Shown in pieces: positions 1 through 6,378 of a stretch of 8,454 nt of DNA. Each line of letters starts with the position of its first letter. Position 1 is the stretch's first letter. A program made the translations under genes and the position numbers. The stretch is from the NCBI GenBank assembly GCA_016215085.1, contig JACRMD010000163.1, positions 1-8,454 on the forward strand, read 5' to 3'. This DNA is from Solirubrobacterales bacterium. GTDB taxonomy: Bacteria; Actinomycetota; Thermoleophilia; Solirubrobacterales; Solirubrobacteraceae. Below the pieces are notes generated by a model that ran no database searches, had not been told where the DNA came from, and saw only the letters and a list, made by a program, of their open reading frames with translations.

Positions 1-659
1 CCCGCGCCGTCGTCGTAGGCGACCTCGATCACCGCCGGGTCCTTGACGAGGTCGGTGCCGAGCTGCAGGAAGCCCTCGTCGCCCAGCAGCCGGCCCATCG
101 AGCGCAGGAAGCGCCGTCGCGAGCCGGGCGTGAAGTTGCCGATCGTGCCGCCGAGGAACGCGACGACGCGCGGCACGCCGGGCTCGGCCGGCGGGACCTC
201 GCCCAGGTGGCGCTCGAAGTCGCCCACGATGCCGTGCACGTGCAGCGCCGGGAACTCCGCGACGAGCTCCTCGGCGCAGGCGCGCACCATCGACTCGGTG
301 ACGTCGATCGGCACGTAGCGCCGCAGCGTCCCGGCGTCCTCCATCGCTCGCAGCAGGATCCGCGTCTTGGCCGCGGTGCCCGAGCCGAGCTCGACGAGCT
401 CGGCCGCGCCGGTCGCCGCGACGACGTCGGCGGACTGCTGCTCGAGGATCGCCCGCTCGCAGCGCGTCGGGTAGTACTCGGGCAGCTCGCAGATGCGGTC
501 GAAGAGCTCCGCGCCGCGGGCGTCGTAGAAGTGCTTGGGCGGCAGCTCCTTGAACGGGCGGGTGAGGCCGTCGAGGACGTCGTCGGCCAGCGCGCGCTCG
601 TCACCCGCCCCGAGGTGGGACTCGACGCGGACGCGGTCCAGCTCCAGCACGGGTTCCAT
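1..659 (-). CDS. egtD: EgtD, L-histidine N-alpha-methyltransferase (partial, C-terminus beyond left edge)
   Basis: This enzyme trimethylates the alpha-amino group of histidine with S-adenosylmethionine to give hercynine, the first step of ergothioneine synthesis, in the cytoplasm. The visible part is 219 codons; the family is about 320 residues, so roughly 100 are missing. The N-terminal family signature runs through F36-KELPPKHFYD to PEYYPTR (60-66). The SAM-binding motif ELGSGTAAK spans 90-98, followed by PID (117-119), GDF (146-148) and FLGGTIGNF (168-176), whose N175 probably matches the substrate-binding Asn of mycobacterial EgtD. The reading frame is unbroken. The ATG at 659 directly abuts the egtB stop codon (TAGATG) and has a GAGGAG site six bases upstream, so the start is secure. 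It is co-transcribed with, and probably translationally coupled to, egtB. The histidine-pocket residues of the C-terminal domain cannot be checked here. Identification as EgtD is confident. Confidence 0.95.
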   Translation of the reverse strand, partial: MEPVLELDRVRVESHLGAGDERALADDVLDGLTRPFKELPPKHFYDARGAELFDRICELPEYYPTRCERAILEQQSADVVAATGAAELVELGSGTAAKTRILLRAMEDAGTLRRYVPIDVTESMVRACAEELVAEFPALHVHGIVGDFERHLGEVPPAEPGVPRVVAFLGGTIGNFTPGSRRRFLRSMGRLLGDEGFLQLGTDLVKDPAVIEVAYDDGA

Positions 660-1724
660 CTAGCGCTCCTCGGGGTCGTCGGCCAACCGCACCCCGGCGA
701 AGATCTGCCGGCGCTGCGGGAGGTCCCAGTTGCGGAAGGTCGGGGTCGCGACGCGCGGGTGGGCGGCCCAGGAGCCGCCGCGGAGGACCCGGTGGGCGTC
801 GCCGAAGAAGACCTGCGAGTACTCGGGGTACGGGAAGGCGCGGAAGCCGGGGTAGCCGGTGAAGGGGCTCGCGGTCCACTCCCACACGAGCCCGACGCCG
901 TCGAGGCGGCCGGACGCCTTCTCCCACTCCGCCTCGGTGGGGAGCCGTGCTCCGCTCCACCGGGCGAACGCGTCCGCCTCGAACCAGGAGACGTGGCAGA
1001 CGGGGGCGTCAGGATGCCCGCCCGCCACGTCGGCGGCGTGGGTGATGTCGTACTCCTCCTTCCACGCCCAGCCCTCGTCGGACCACCACTCGCGGCGGAC
1101 GTAGCCGCCGCCCTCGACGAAGTGCATCCAGGTGGCGTTGGTGACGGGCCGGCGGGCGATGCGGAAGGCGGGGAGGTCGACGTCGTGGCGCGGGCGCTCG
1201 TTGTCGTAGGCGAAGACGTCGTCGCCGGCGCCCATGGCGAACGGGCCGGCCTCGACCTCCAGCCACGCGTCGTCGCCGGCCACCGGCGGGATCGCCGGCT
1301 CGCCGGGCGGCAGCAGGCCGCCGAGGCGCATGGCCTGGCGCATCGTCTCGGTGTGCTGGAGCTCGTGCCGGAGGACCATCTCGTGCAGCACCGGGTCGGT
1401 GCCGCGCTCGTCGATGGCGTCCAGCGTGCGCTCGCGCACCCGTTCGAGGTAGCCCAGCGCGTCGCGGTGGCCGAGCAGCTCGACCTCGCCGCGCACCGCG
1501 CGCGGGGTCTCGAAGGCGTCGTAGACCGCGGCGAGGTCGTCGCGCAGCAGCGGCGCGCCGGTGAAGCGGTGCACGAGCCAGAGATCCTCGTAGGCCGCGA
1601 TGTGCGCCAGGTCCCAGACGAGCGGGCTCATCAGCGGGTCGACCTGCCGCTCGAGGTCGGCGGTCGAGAGGTGGCTGACGAGGTCCAGCGTGCGCTGCCG
1701 CACGGCGGCGAGGTCTTCTCGCAT
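660..1724 (-). CDS. egtB: EgtB, hercynine sulfoxide synthase (compact form, 354 aa)
   Basis: This non-heme iron enzyme joins hercynine to a thiol substrate with O2 to form the sulfoxide intermediate of ergothioneine. An N-terminal DinB-like domain (about 1-135) carries the iron ligands H41 (DLAH), H120 and H124 (RHELQH). A C-terminal FGE-sulfatase-type domain (about 150-350) has RLPTEAEWE (260-268), VWEWT (280-284), VLRGGSWA (313-320) and RNWD (331-334). By remembered comparison with Mycobacterium thermoresistibile EgtB, R75, R78 and D334 match the gamma-glutamylcysteine-binding residues, and Y299/Y302 match the catalytic tyrosine pair. This suggests gamma-glutamylcysteine as substrate. The oddity is length: mycobacterial EgtB is about 430 residues, and here only nine residues separate WEKA (270) from VWEWT, where mycobacterial proteins have roughly 40-50. 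The start at 1724 has only a weak GGGA eight bases upstream; no better in-frame start exists. It is first in an egtB-egtD operon. Confidence 0.93.
   Translation of the reverse strand: MREDLAAVRQRTLDLVSHLSTADLERQVDPLMSPLVWDLAHIAAYEDLWLVHRFTGAPLLRDDLAAVYDAFETPRAVRGEVELLGHRDALGYLERVRERTLDAIDERGTDPVLHEMVLRHELQHTETMRQAMRLGGLLPPGEPAIPPVAGDDAWLEVEAGPFAMGAGDDVFAYDNERPRHDVDLPAFRIARRPVTNATWMHFVEGGGYVRREWWSDEGWAWKEEYDITHAADVAGGHPDAPVCHVSWFEADAFARWSGARLPTEAEWEKASGRLDGVGLVWEWTASPFTGYPGFRAFPYPEYSQVFFGDAHRVLRGGSWAAHPRVATPTFRNWDLPQRRQIFAGVRLADDPEER
666..671 (-). promoter_or_regulatory. Ribosome binding site of egtD, inside the egtB 3' end
   Basis: On the minus strand GAGGAG lies six bases before the egtD ATG at 659 and within the last codons of egtB (the EER end). 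Together with the abutting TAGATG junction it indicates translational coupling of the two genes and fixes the egtD start. Confidence 0.8.
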
Positions 1725-1752
1725 CTCGGTGGTCCCGTCTCCCCCGATGCCT

Positions 1753-1767
1753 TGACGTTACACGTCA
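1753..1767. promoter_or_regulatory. Candidate operator: TGACGT-TAC-ACGTCA palindrome in a divergent promoter
   Basis: Two perfect 6-base arms flank a 3-base spacer, in the 55 bp between the divergent egtB start (1724) and the plus-strand start (1780). The last base touches the AGGGGA ribosome site of the plus-strand gene. With the preceding T it also reads TTGACG, a -35-like hexamer on the plus strand, but no convincing -10 follows at normal spacing. Such a short-spaced palindrome is typical of a site for a dimeric regulator; which family is unknown. A bound protein here could control both directions. Confidence 0.5.
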
Positions 1768-1772
1768 GGGGA
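1767..1772 (+). promoter_or_regulatory. Ribosome binding site supporting the start at 1780
   Basis: AGGGGA lies seven bases before the ATG at 1780. The next in-frame ATG, at 1816, has no purine-rich site upstream, so the site favours the 1780 start even though 1816 alone would also give a normal signal peptide. Confidence 0.6.
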
Positions 1773-1779
1773 ACCCCCG

Positions 1780-3261
1780 ATGCCGAGCCGGGCGCGCCGC
1801 CGCACCATTGCGGCCATGCTGCGTCCGCTTCTCCTGGCCCTCGTCGCAGCCGCCCTCGCCGCGCCCGCCGCGCACGCCGCGTCGGTGGGCGTCCAGGGCG
1901 ACGCGATCGTCCTCGACGCGCCGGGCGACGTGCGCGTCGGGTGGGCGTCGCCGGGCCGCTACGACGTCAAGGACGGCGACGACGGCGCGCGCTACGAGGT
2001 CGAGGACCCGGCGGGGTTCATCACCATCATGGCCGACGTCGAGCGCCCCGGCGCGGGCTGCTGGCGCAGCGACCCGCTCAACCCGATGTTCGACGACCCG
2101 TCGCGGTCGATCATGCTGCTGGTCTGCAGGGCCTCGGCCGCGCCGCGCTTCGAGGTCCGCGGCGGGGCGGGCGCCGACGAGGTGACCTTCGAGCCCGCCT
2201 ACGCGTTCGCCGGTGAGACCGCGGTGCTGCTCGGCGGCGGCAACGACACCGTGGTCGCCAAGGACGCGGCGACCGAGCGGATCGACTGCGGCGCGGGCTA
2301 CGACGAGGCGAAGGCCGACCTCGGCGACGGCGCGACGGGCTGCGAGGACGGCGACTTCGCGGTCGGGGTGGGTGGGCCGGCATCCTCCGGCGCCAAGGGG
2401 ATCTTCGAGCGCCGCGGCGACGTGCTGGTGGCCGACCTCGCCGGCGTCCCCGGCAACGAGCTGCACCGCGTGGTGCTCGACGCCGACGCGGTCGGCGACA
2501 GCGTGCAGCTCCCGCTGACCTCCGGCGCGAGCCCGCGCGTGGGGGAGGGCTGCGCGCTGCGCAACCGGCTGGCCGGGCAGCCGCCGGCGCCGACGTGCGC
2601 GGCGGCCGGCGTCTCGCGCATCGAGGTCCGCGGGCCCGAGGTCGTCCGCGAGTCGTTCCGGCTGTCGATGGACCTGGCGGGCCTGCGCATCCCGGGCGAC
2701 GTGCGGGCGGGCCGCGGCGAGGCGCTCATCGACGTGGCCGACGGCGTCGCCCAGCGCGTCGACTGCGGGCCGCACTACGACGAGGTGGTCGCCGACGCCC
2801 AGGACGTCGTCGCCGGCGACTGCGAGCGCTCCAAGGGCGAGGGCACCCTCGGCGAGGCCCAGCACGGCGAGGTGCTCGCCCGGGCGCGCCCGTACAGCGG
2901 GCGGCTGCCGATGTACCACGGCAACTCGGGCCAGGCCGCGTACTTCAGGGTCCGGTGCCCGGCGGCGGCCGGGGACGGCTGCGGCGGCACCCTCGAGGCC
3001 GCCTTCGCCCGGCCGCCGCGGCTGGCCTTCGGCGCGATCGGCTACTGGGTGCCCGGCGGGCGGACGACCGAGGTCGGCGTCGTGCTCGGCGTCGACGCGG
3101 GCGCGTTCCACGCCGACAGCGAGGGCCGGCTGCGCCGCCGCTGGTGGGGCGACCTGCGCCGGTCGGGCCGGATCCCGATGCGCGTCGTCGCCGCGCACGG
3201 CTTCGGCGCCCACCGCACGCAGCGCACCTTCCGCGCGACGGTCGTCCAGCCGCGAAGGTGA
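1780..3261 (+). CDS. Secreted Cys-rich protein with duplicated RTX-like module; function unknown
   Basis: I do not recognise a named family. Of 493 residues, the N-terminus is a signal peptide: basic MPSRARRR, hydrophobic core about 17-29, likely cleavage after AHA (33). Two related modules follow (about 36-190 and 207-350). Each begins with G-D-(A/V)-(I/L)-V, then has G-x-G-C, a second Cys seven residues before R-(F/I)-EVRG, and ends in (I/V)DCGxxYDE plus a further Cys. RTX-like fragments GGAGADEV (128-135) and GGGNDTVV (152-159) occur in module one, so calcium binding is possible but incomplete. The third domain (about 351-493) has CP...C-G-G-L (C393, C401) and resembles C-terminal beta-rich domains I associate with Thermoleophilia secreted proteins. 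Ten cysteines fall naturally into five pairs, fitting disulfides outside the cytoplasm. No catalytic motif or membrane anchor is seen. It is divergent from egtB. A start at 1816 is possible but less likely. Confidence 0.85.
   Translation: MPSRARRRTIAAMLRPLLLALVAAALAAPAAHAASVGVQGDAIVLDAPGDVRVGWASPGRYDVKDGDDGARYEVEDPAGFITIMADVERPGAGCWRSDPLNPMFDDPSRSIMLLVCRASAAPRFEVRGGAGADEVTFEPAYAFAGETAVLLGGGNDTVVAKDAATERIDCGAGYDEAKADLGDGATGCEDGDFAVGVGGPASSGAKGIFERRGDVLVADLAGVPGNELHRVVLDADAVGDSVQLPLTSGASPRVGEGCALRNRLAGQPPAPTCAAAGVSRIEVRGPEVVRESFRLSMDLAGLRIPGDVRAGRGEALIDVADGVAQRVDCGPHYDEVVADAQDVVAGDCERSKGEGTLGEAQHGEVLARARPYSGRLPMYHGNSGQAAYFRVRCPAAAGDGCGGTLEAAFARPPRLAFGAIGYWVPGGRTTEVGVVLGVDAGAFHADSEGRLRRRWWGDLRRSGRIPMRVVAAHGFGAHRTQRTFRATVVQPRR
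1885..2349 (+). repeat. Protein module A (residues about 36-190) of the secreted protein
   Basis: First copy of an internal duplication. Landmarks are GD at 40, GAGC ending in C94, C116, RFEVRG (123-128), IDCGAGYDE (168-176) and C188. The C116-to-R123 distance is seven residues, as in module B. This copy keeps two glycine/Asp RTX-like fragments. Confidence 0.7.
2398..2829 (+). repeat. Protein module B (residues about 207-350) of the secreted protein
   Basis: Second copy. Landmarks are GD at 213, GEGC ending in C258, C273, RIEVRG (280-285), VDCGPHYDE (327-335) and C348. EVRG to DCG is almost the same distance as in module A. The RTX-like glycine/Asp fragments of module A are degenerate here (RAGRGEALID). 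Confidence 0.7.
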
Positions 3262-3289
3262 CGAAAGCCGGAATTATTCCGGCTTTCGT
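3261..3289. terminator. Perfect 29-base palindrome, probable bidirectional terminator
   Basis: ACGAAAGCCGGAAT is followed by a single T and then its exact reverse complement, giving 14-base arms. The first base is the last base of the TGA stop of the secreted protein gene, and the minus-strand reductase ends only 20 bases to the right. The AAAG...CTTT sides put a short T-run at the 3' side of the hairpin on both strands, and the AT-rich tip stands out in this GC-rich DNA. Position between convergent genes supports termination in both directions. Confidence 0.8.
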
Positions 3290-3308
3290 TGCACTCGATC
3301 ACCCGGCC

Positions 3309-4124
3309 CTAGGGGCGAACCGGGCCCTGGCCGGCGCCGGTGCGCTCGAGCTCCTGCAGCTCGAGGTTGCGCGACAGCTTCGGGTCGTTGAACTCGGCGT
3401 CCTTGCGGCGCCAGTCGGTCTCGTCCATCTGCTCCACGCGCTCGCGCGTGAAGCGGCCGGTCAGCAGCCCGGACTGCATCGGCGAGTAGACGATGACGCC
3501 GGTGCCGTGGTCGGCCGCCCACGGGATCACGTCGGCGGCGGCGCCGCGGTTGACGAGGCTGAACGGCGGCTGCAGGGAGCCGACGTGGCCGACGCCCTCG
3601 CACGCCTCCAGCAGCGGGATGTCGTAGTTGGAGACGCCGGGCACGCGGACCTTGCCCTCGTCGACGAGCTCGAGCATCGTGCCCCACGCCTCCTCGGGCG
3701 GCGTCCCGTCCTGCGCGGGCCAGTGGAACTGGTACAGGTCGATGCGCTCGACGCCGAGGCGCCGCAGCGAGTCCTCGCACTCGCGCCGGACCGAGTCCGG
3801 CGCCTGGATCCGCTTCGGGTTGGCGTGCGGGTCGCCGGGGTCGCCGACCAGGCCGCACTTGGTGAACACGTACGGGCGCTCGCCCTCGGGGATCTCGCGC
3901 AGCGCGCGGCCGACGACCTCCTCGGAGTGGCCGACGCCGTAGACCGCGGCGGTGTCGATCCAGTTCACGCCGCGGTCGACGGCATGGCGGATCGCGGCGA
4001 TCGAGTCCTCGTCCTCCTGGGCGCCCCACCCGAACGCCCACGGGCCGCCGACGGCCCACGCGCCGAAGCCGACGGTGGTGATCGCGAGGTCGCTGGTGCC
4101 GAGGCGGCGCGTGGGGAGGGTCAT
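3309..4124 (-). CDS. Aldo/keto reductase, C-terminally short (271 aa), possibly non-functional
   Basis: Family members reduce carbonyls with NAD(P)H in a cytoplasmic beta/alpha barrel; the substrate cannot be told. The N-terminus (TRRLGTSDLAIT) and all four catalytic residues are present: D57 and Y62 (DTAAVYG), K89 (FTKCG) and H134 (QFHWP). SNY (165-167), LQPPFS (184-189) and YSPMQSGLLTGRF (213-225) follow. Related proteins are usually about 320-335 residues. After LSRNLELQ (250-257) the sequence changes to a short Gly/Pro tail ending at 271, so the last barrel strand and helix and the usual GARxPxQ-type phosphate-binding motif are absent. Neither other minus frame restores them. The start at 4124 matches the family N-terminus; an in-frame TTG at 4160 would only add an Ala/Gly-rich stretch. 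The ribosome site is weak (GGGGG, two bases from the ATG). It may be a decayed gene or a real short variant. Confidence 0.85.
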   Translation of the reverse strand: MTLPTRRLGTSDLAITTVGFGAWAVGGPWAFGWGAQEDEDSIAAIRHAVDRGVNWIDTAAVYGVGHSEEVVGRALREIPEGERPYVFTKCGLVGDPGDPHANPKRIQAPDSVRRECEDSLRRLGVERIDLYQFHWPAQDGTPPEEAWGTMLELVDEGKVRVPGVSNYDIPLLEACEGVGHVGSLQPPFSLVNRGAAADVIPWAADHGTGVIVYSPMQSGLLTGRFTRERVEQMDETDWRRKDAEFNDPKLSRNLELQELERTGAGQGPVRP

Positions 4125-4163
4125 CGCCCCCGACGCTACCCGCCCCGCGCCGCCCGCCAACCG

Positions 4164-4185
4164 CGGCCGCCCGGAGGGGCGGCCG
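4164..4185. terminator. GC-rich hairpin between GH15 gene and reductase
   Basis: CGGCCGCCC, a 4-base GGAG loop and GGGCGGCCG make a perfect 9-bp stem in the 72-base gap downstream of the GH15 stop (4197-4199) and upstream of the reductase start (4124). There is no T-run, so it may be a GC-type terminator or attenuator, or only a stable hairpin. If it terminates, the reductase needs its own promoter. Confidence 0.45.
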
Positions 4186-4196
4186 GGCCACGAGCC

Positions 4197-6203
4197 CTAC
4201 ACGAGCGGGTTCTGCTCCTCGTCGCGGATCACGTGCATGACGGCGTTGATGAGCGCGAGGTGGGTGAAGGCCTGGGGGTAGTTGCCGAGGTGGCGGCCGG
4301 TGGCGGAGTCGAGCTCCTCGGCGTAGAGGTCCAGCGGGGAGGCCAGCGAGAGCAGGCGCTCGCAGAGGTGGCGGCCGCGGCGGCGCTCGCCGATCTCCAG
4401 CAGCGCGGAGACCAGCCAGAAGGAGCAGATGAGGAAGGTGCCCTCCTCGCCGGCGAGGCCGTCGTCGGTCTCGTCGGTGCGGTAGCGCAGCACGAGGCCG
4501 TTCTCGGTCAGCTCGTCGGCGATGGCCAGGACGGTCGCGCGCACGCGCGGGTCGTCGTGGGGCAGGAAGCGCACGAGCGGCATCAGCAGCAGCGACGCGT
4601 CGAGGTTGCTCGAGCCGTAGTGCTGGGTGAAGACGCCGCGCTCGTCGACGCCCCTGGCGCAGATCTCGGCGTGGATCTCGTTGGCCACCACGCGCCAGCG
4701 GTCGGCGAGCTCGTGCTTGCCGCGGCGGGCGGCCAGGCGCGCGCCGCGGTCCAGGGCGACCCAGCACATCAGCTTGCTGGAGGTGTAGTGCTGCGGGTCG
4801 CCGCGCGACTCCCAGATGCCCTGGTCGGGCAGCCGCCAGGAGGCGATCGCCTGCTCGACCTGGTCGTGGATGACCGGCCACAGGCGCGCCGAGTTGTGGC
4901 CGTACTCCTTGGCGTGCAGCCACAGCGAGTCGAGCACCGCGCCGAAGACGTCGTTCTGGCGCTGGTCGAACGCGCCGTTGCCGACGCGGACCGGGGTGGC
5001 GCCCTCGTAGCCGGTGAGGTGGTCGAGCTCCTGCTCGGGAAGCTCGCGCTCGCCGCCGATCCCGTACATGATCTGCAGCGCGCCGTCCTCGTTGCGGCCG
5101 AGGTCGGCGACGAACTGGATGAAGTCGTCGGCCTCCCAGTTGAGCCCGAGCGAGTGCAGCGCGCTCAGCGTGAACGTCGCGTCGCGCATCCAGGTGAAGC
5201 GGTAGTCCCAGTTGCGCTCGCCGCCCGGGGTCTCGGGCAGCGACGTCGTCGGGGCGGCGACCAGCGCGCCCGTCGGCGCATAGGTCAGGCCCTTGAGCGT
5301 CAGCGCGCTGCGCTCGAGGTGGTTGCGCCAGCGGTGGTCGGGGAAGTTCGCGTCGGCCAGCCAGCCGCGCCAGTACTCGCTGGTCGTCTGCAGCGCCGCG
5401 GTCGCCTCCTCGGAGGTGCGCGGGCCGTCCAGCAGCCGCGACCACGACAGTGCGCAGAAGCGCGTCTCGCCCTTCTCCAGGCGATGGCGCGCGCGGACCA
5501 GGCCGCCCTCGACGCCCATGTGCAGGTCGCTCATCAGCCGCAGCGTGCTCGTGGTGTCGGTGGCGTCCAGCGCGTAGGGGTCGCCGGTCACCGGCGACCA
5601 CGTCGCGGGCACGCGGCCGTAGTCGAACATCGGCTCGCACAGCAGCTCGATCTGCGCCTGCCCGTGGATGCACGTGATCGTGCGCACGAGCACGTGGTGG
5701 GCCTCGTAGTCGGTCGGCGGGCGCGTGTGCGCCGTCGTCGAGCCCATCGTGCGCTCGCGCCAGCGGCCGATGACCAGCGCGTCGCGGACCACCAGCCACC
5801 CCGTCGGGGTCATCCAGGTGGTCTCGAGGATCATCGTGCCCGGCTCGTAGCGGCGGCCGGCGGGCACGCCCATGGCGCTCGGGCCCAGCCGGAAGCCGCC
5901 GGCCGAGCGGTCCAGGATCGCGCCGAACACCGACGGGCAGTCGAAGCGCGGCGGGCACAGCCACTCGACCGTGCCGTCCGGGGCGACCAGCGCGCCGGTG
6001 TGGCAGTCGCTCAGGAAGCCGTAGTCGGCGATCGGCGGGAACGGCGAGGTGACCGCGCGGCGCTCGACGAACGGCGTCGTGTCGCGCACCTCGACCGCGC
6101 CAGGGTCCATCGCCCCCGCGCGCGGGGGGTGGTCCTCCGTGACGGGCGGGTGGTGGCCGTTCGTCGCGGGCGGCGCGTCGGCGATGTCGATGCGCTGGTC
6201 CAT
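4197..6203 (-). CDS. Glycoside hydrolase family 15 (trehalase/glucoamylase-like)
   Basis: This is a cytoplasmic-type inverting alpha-glucosidase of 668 residues with no signal peptide. A trehalase-like N-terminal beta domain begins at PFPPIADYGFLSDC (54-67) and runs to about 250. The (alpha/alpha)6 catalytic barrel follows, with RNWDYRFTWMRDA (330-342), GIWESRG (462-468, probable general acid E465) and DLYAEELD (625-632, probable general base E629 or E630), then GNYPQAFTHLALINA (640-654). Length fits bacterial GH15. Mycobacterial relatives are trehalases, so trehalose breakdown is a reasonable guess, but maltose or short alpha-glucans cannot be excluded from sequence alone. Residues 1-53 are Pro/His/Asp-rich and not conserved-looking; an ATG at 6110 (M32), preceded by GGGGGCG, is an alternative start that keeps every domain. 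No good ribosome site precedes 6203. The gene is divergent from the MMPL transporter. Confidence 0.9.
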   Translation of the reverse strand: MDQRIDIADAPPATNGHHPPVTEDHPPRAGAMDPGAVEVRDTTPFVERRAVTSPFPPIADYGFLSDCHTGALVAPDGTVEWLCPPRFDCPSVFGAILDRSAGGFRLGPSAMGVPAGRRYEPGTMILETTWMTPTGWLVVRDALVIGRWRERTMGSTTAHTRPPTDYEAHHVLVRTITCIHGQAQIELLCEPMFDYGRVPATWSPVTGDPYALDATDTTSTLRLMSDLHMGVEGGLVRARHRLEKGETRFCALSWSRLLDGPRTSEEATAALQTTSEYWRGWLADANFPDHRWRNHLERSALTLKGLTYAPTGALVAAPTTSLPETPGGERNWDYRFTWMRDATFTLSALHSLGLNWEADDFIQFVADLGRNEDGALQIMYGIGGERELPEQELDHLTGYEGATPVRVGNGAFDQRQNDVFGAVLDSLWLHAKEYGHNSARLWPVIHDQVEQAIASWRLPDQGIWESRGDPQHYTSSKLMCWVALDRGARLAARRGKHELADRWRVVANEIHAEICARGVDERGVFTQHYGSSNLDASLLLMPLVRFLPHDDPRVRATVLAIADELTENGLVLRYRTDETDDGLAGEEGTFLICSFWLVSALLEIGERRRGRHLCERLLSLASPLDLYAEELDSATGRHLGNYPQAFTHLALINAVMHVIRDEEQNPLV

Positions 6204-6280
6204 GGTGGCTACACAACGGGTGATCGGCCGCGGAAGCGTCGTTCCGTAGCCCTTGGGGTGCGGCGCGCCACGTTAGCGGC

Positions 6281-6319
6281 CCCGTACGGGACGTCCCCTA
6301 CGGGTGCGGATTCCCCTAC
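6281..6319. promoter_or_regulatory. Spaced CCC-S-TACGGG repeats in the GH15/MMPL divergent promoter region
   Basis: In the 175-base gap between the GH15 start (6203) and the MMPL start (6379) there is a perfect palindrome CCCGTACGGG (6281-6290), a near copy CCCCTACGGG (6295-6304) and a half-copy CCCCTACCG (6313-6321). The first two are 14 bases apart, the last two 18. Repeated similar sites in a divergent promoter suggest a regulator binding array. No clear -35/-10 pair is visible on either strand. The rest of the gap shows nothing I can name. Confidence 0.4.
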
Positions 6320-6378
6320 CGCCCGTTGGCCTGCCGACCGCATGGTGCCCCGCGCCCCCTGCGGCGAAGCTCACGGAC

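Noticed and set aside
207..2216. A 669-codon open frame on the plus strand across egtD, egtB and the 5' part of the secreted protein gene
   Set aside because: It runs antisense to two well-identified enzymes and out of frame with the secreted protein; its composition (Arg/Ala/Val/Asp-rich with no motif) is what high GC at third codon positions produces.
1765..3213. A 482-codon minus-strand frame opposite the secreted protein gene
   Set aside because: The plus-strand frame has a ribosome site, signal peptide, paired cysteines and an internal duplication; the opposite frame has none of these.
3309..3385. Frameshift explanation for the short reductase
   Set aside because: The other two minus frames over the last part do not encode the expected C-terminal barrel strand or GARxPxQ-type motif, so a single base error does not restore the protein.
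6113..6128. Perfect palindrome CCCCCGCGCGCGGGGG
   Set aside because: Made only of G and C inside the GH15 5' coding region; such palindromes are expected by chance in this base composition. It could matter only if translation starts at 6110.
3274..6216. A 980-codon minus-strand frame spanning both the GH15 gene and the reductase
   Set aside because: It is the other minus frame over two genes with clear catalytic motifs; the product is Arg/Pro/Ala-rich with no recognisable domain.
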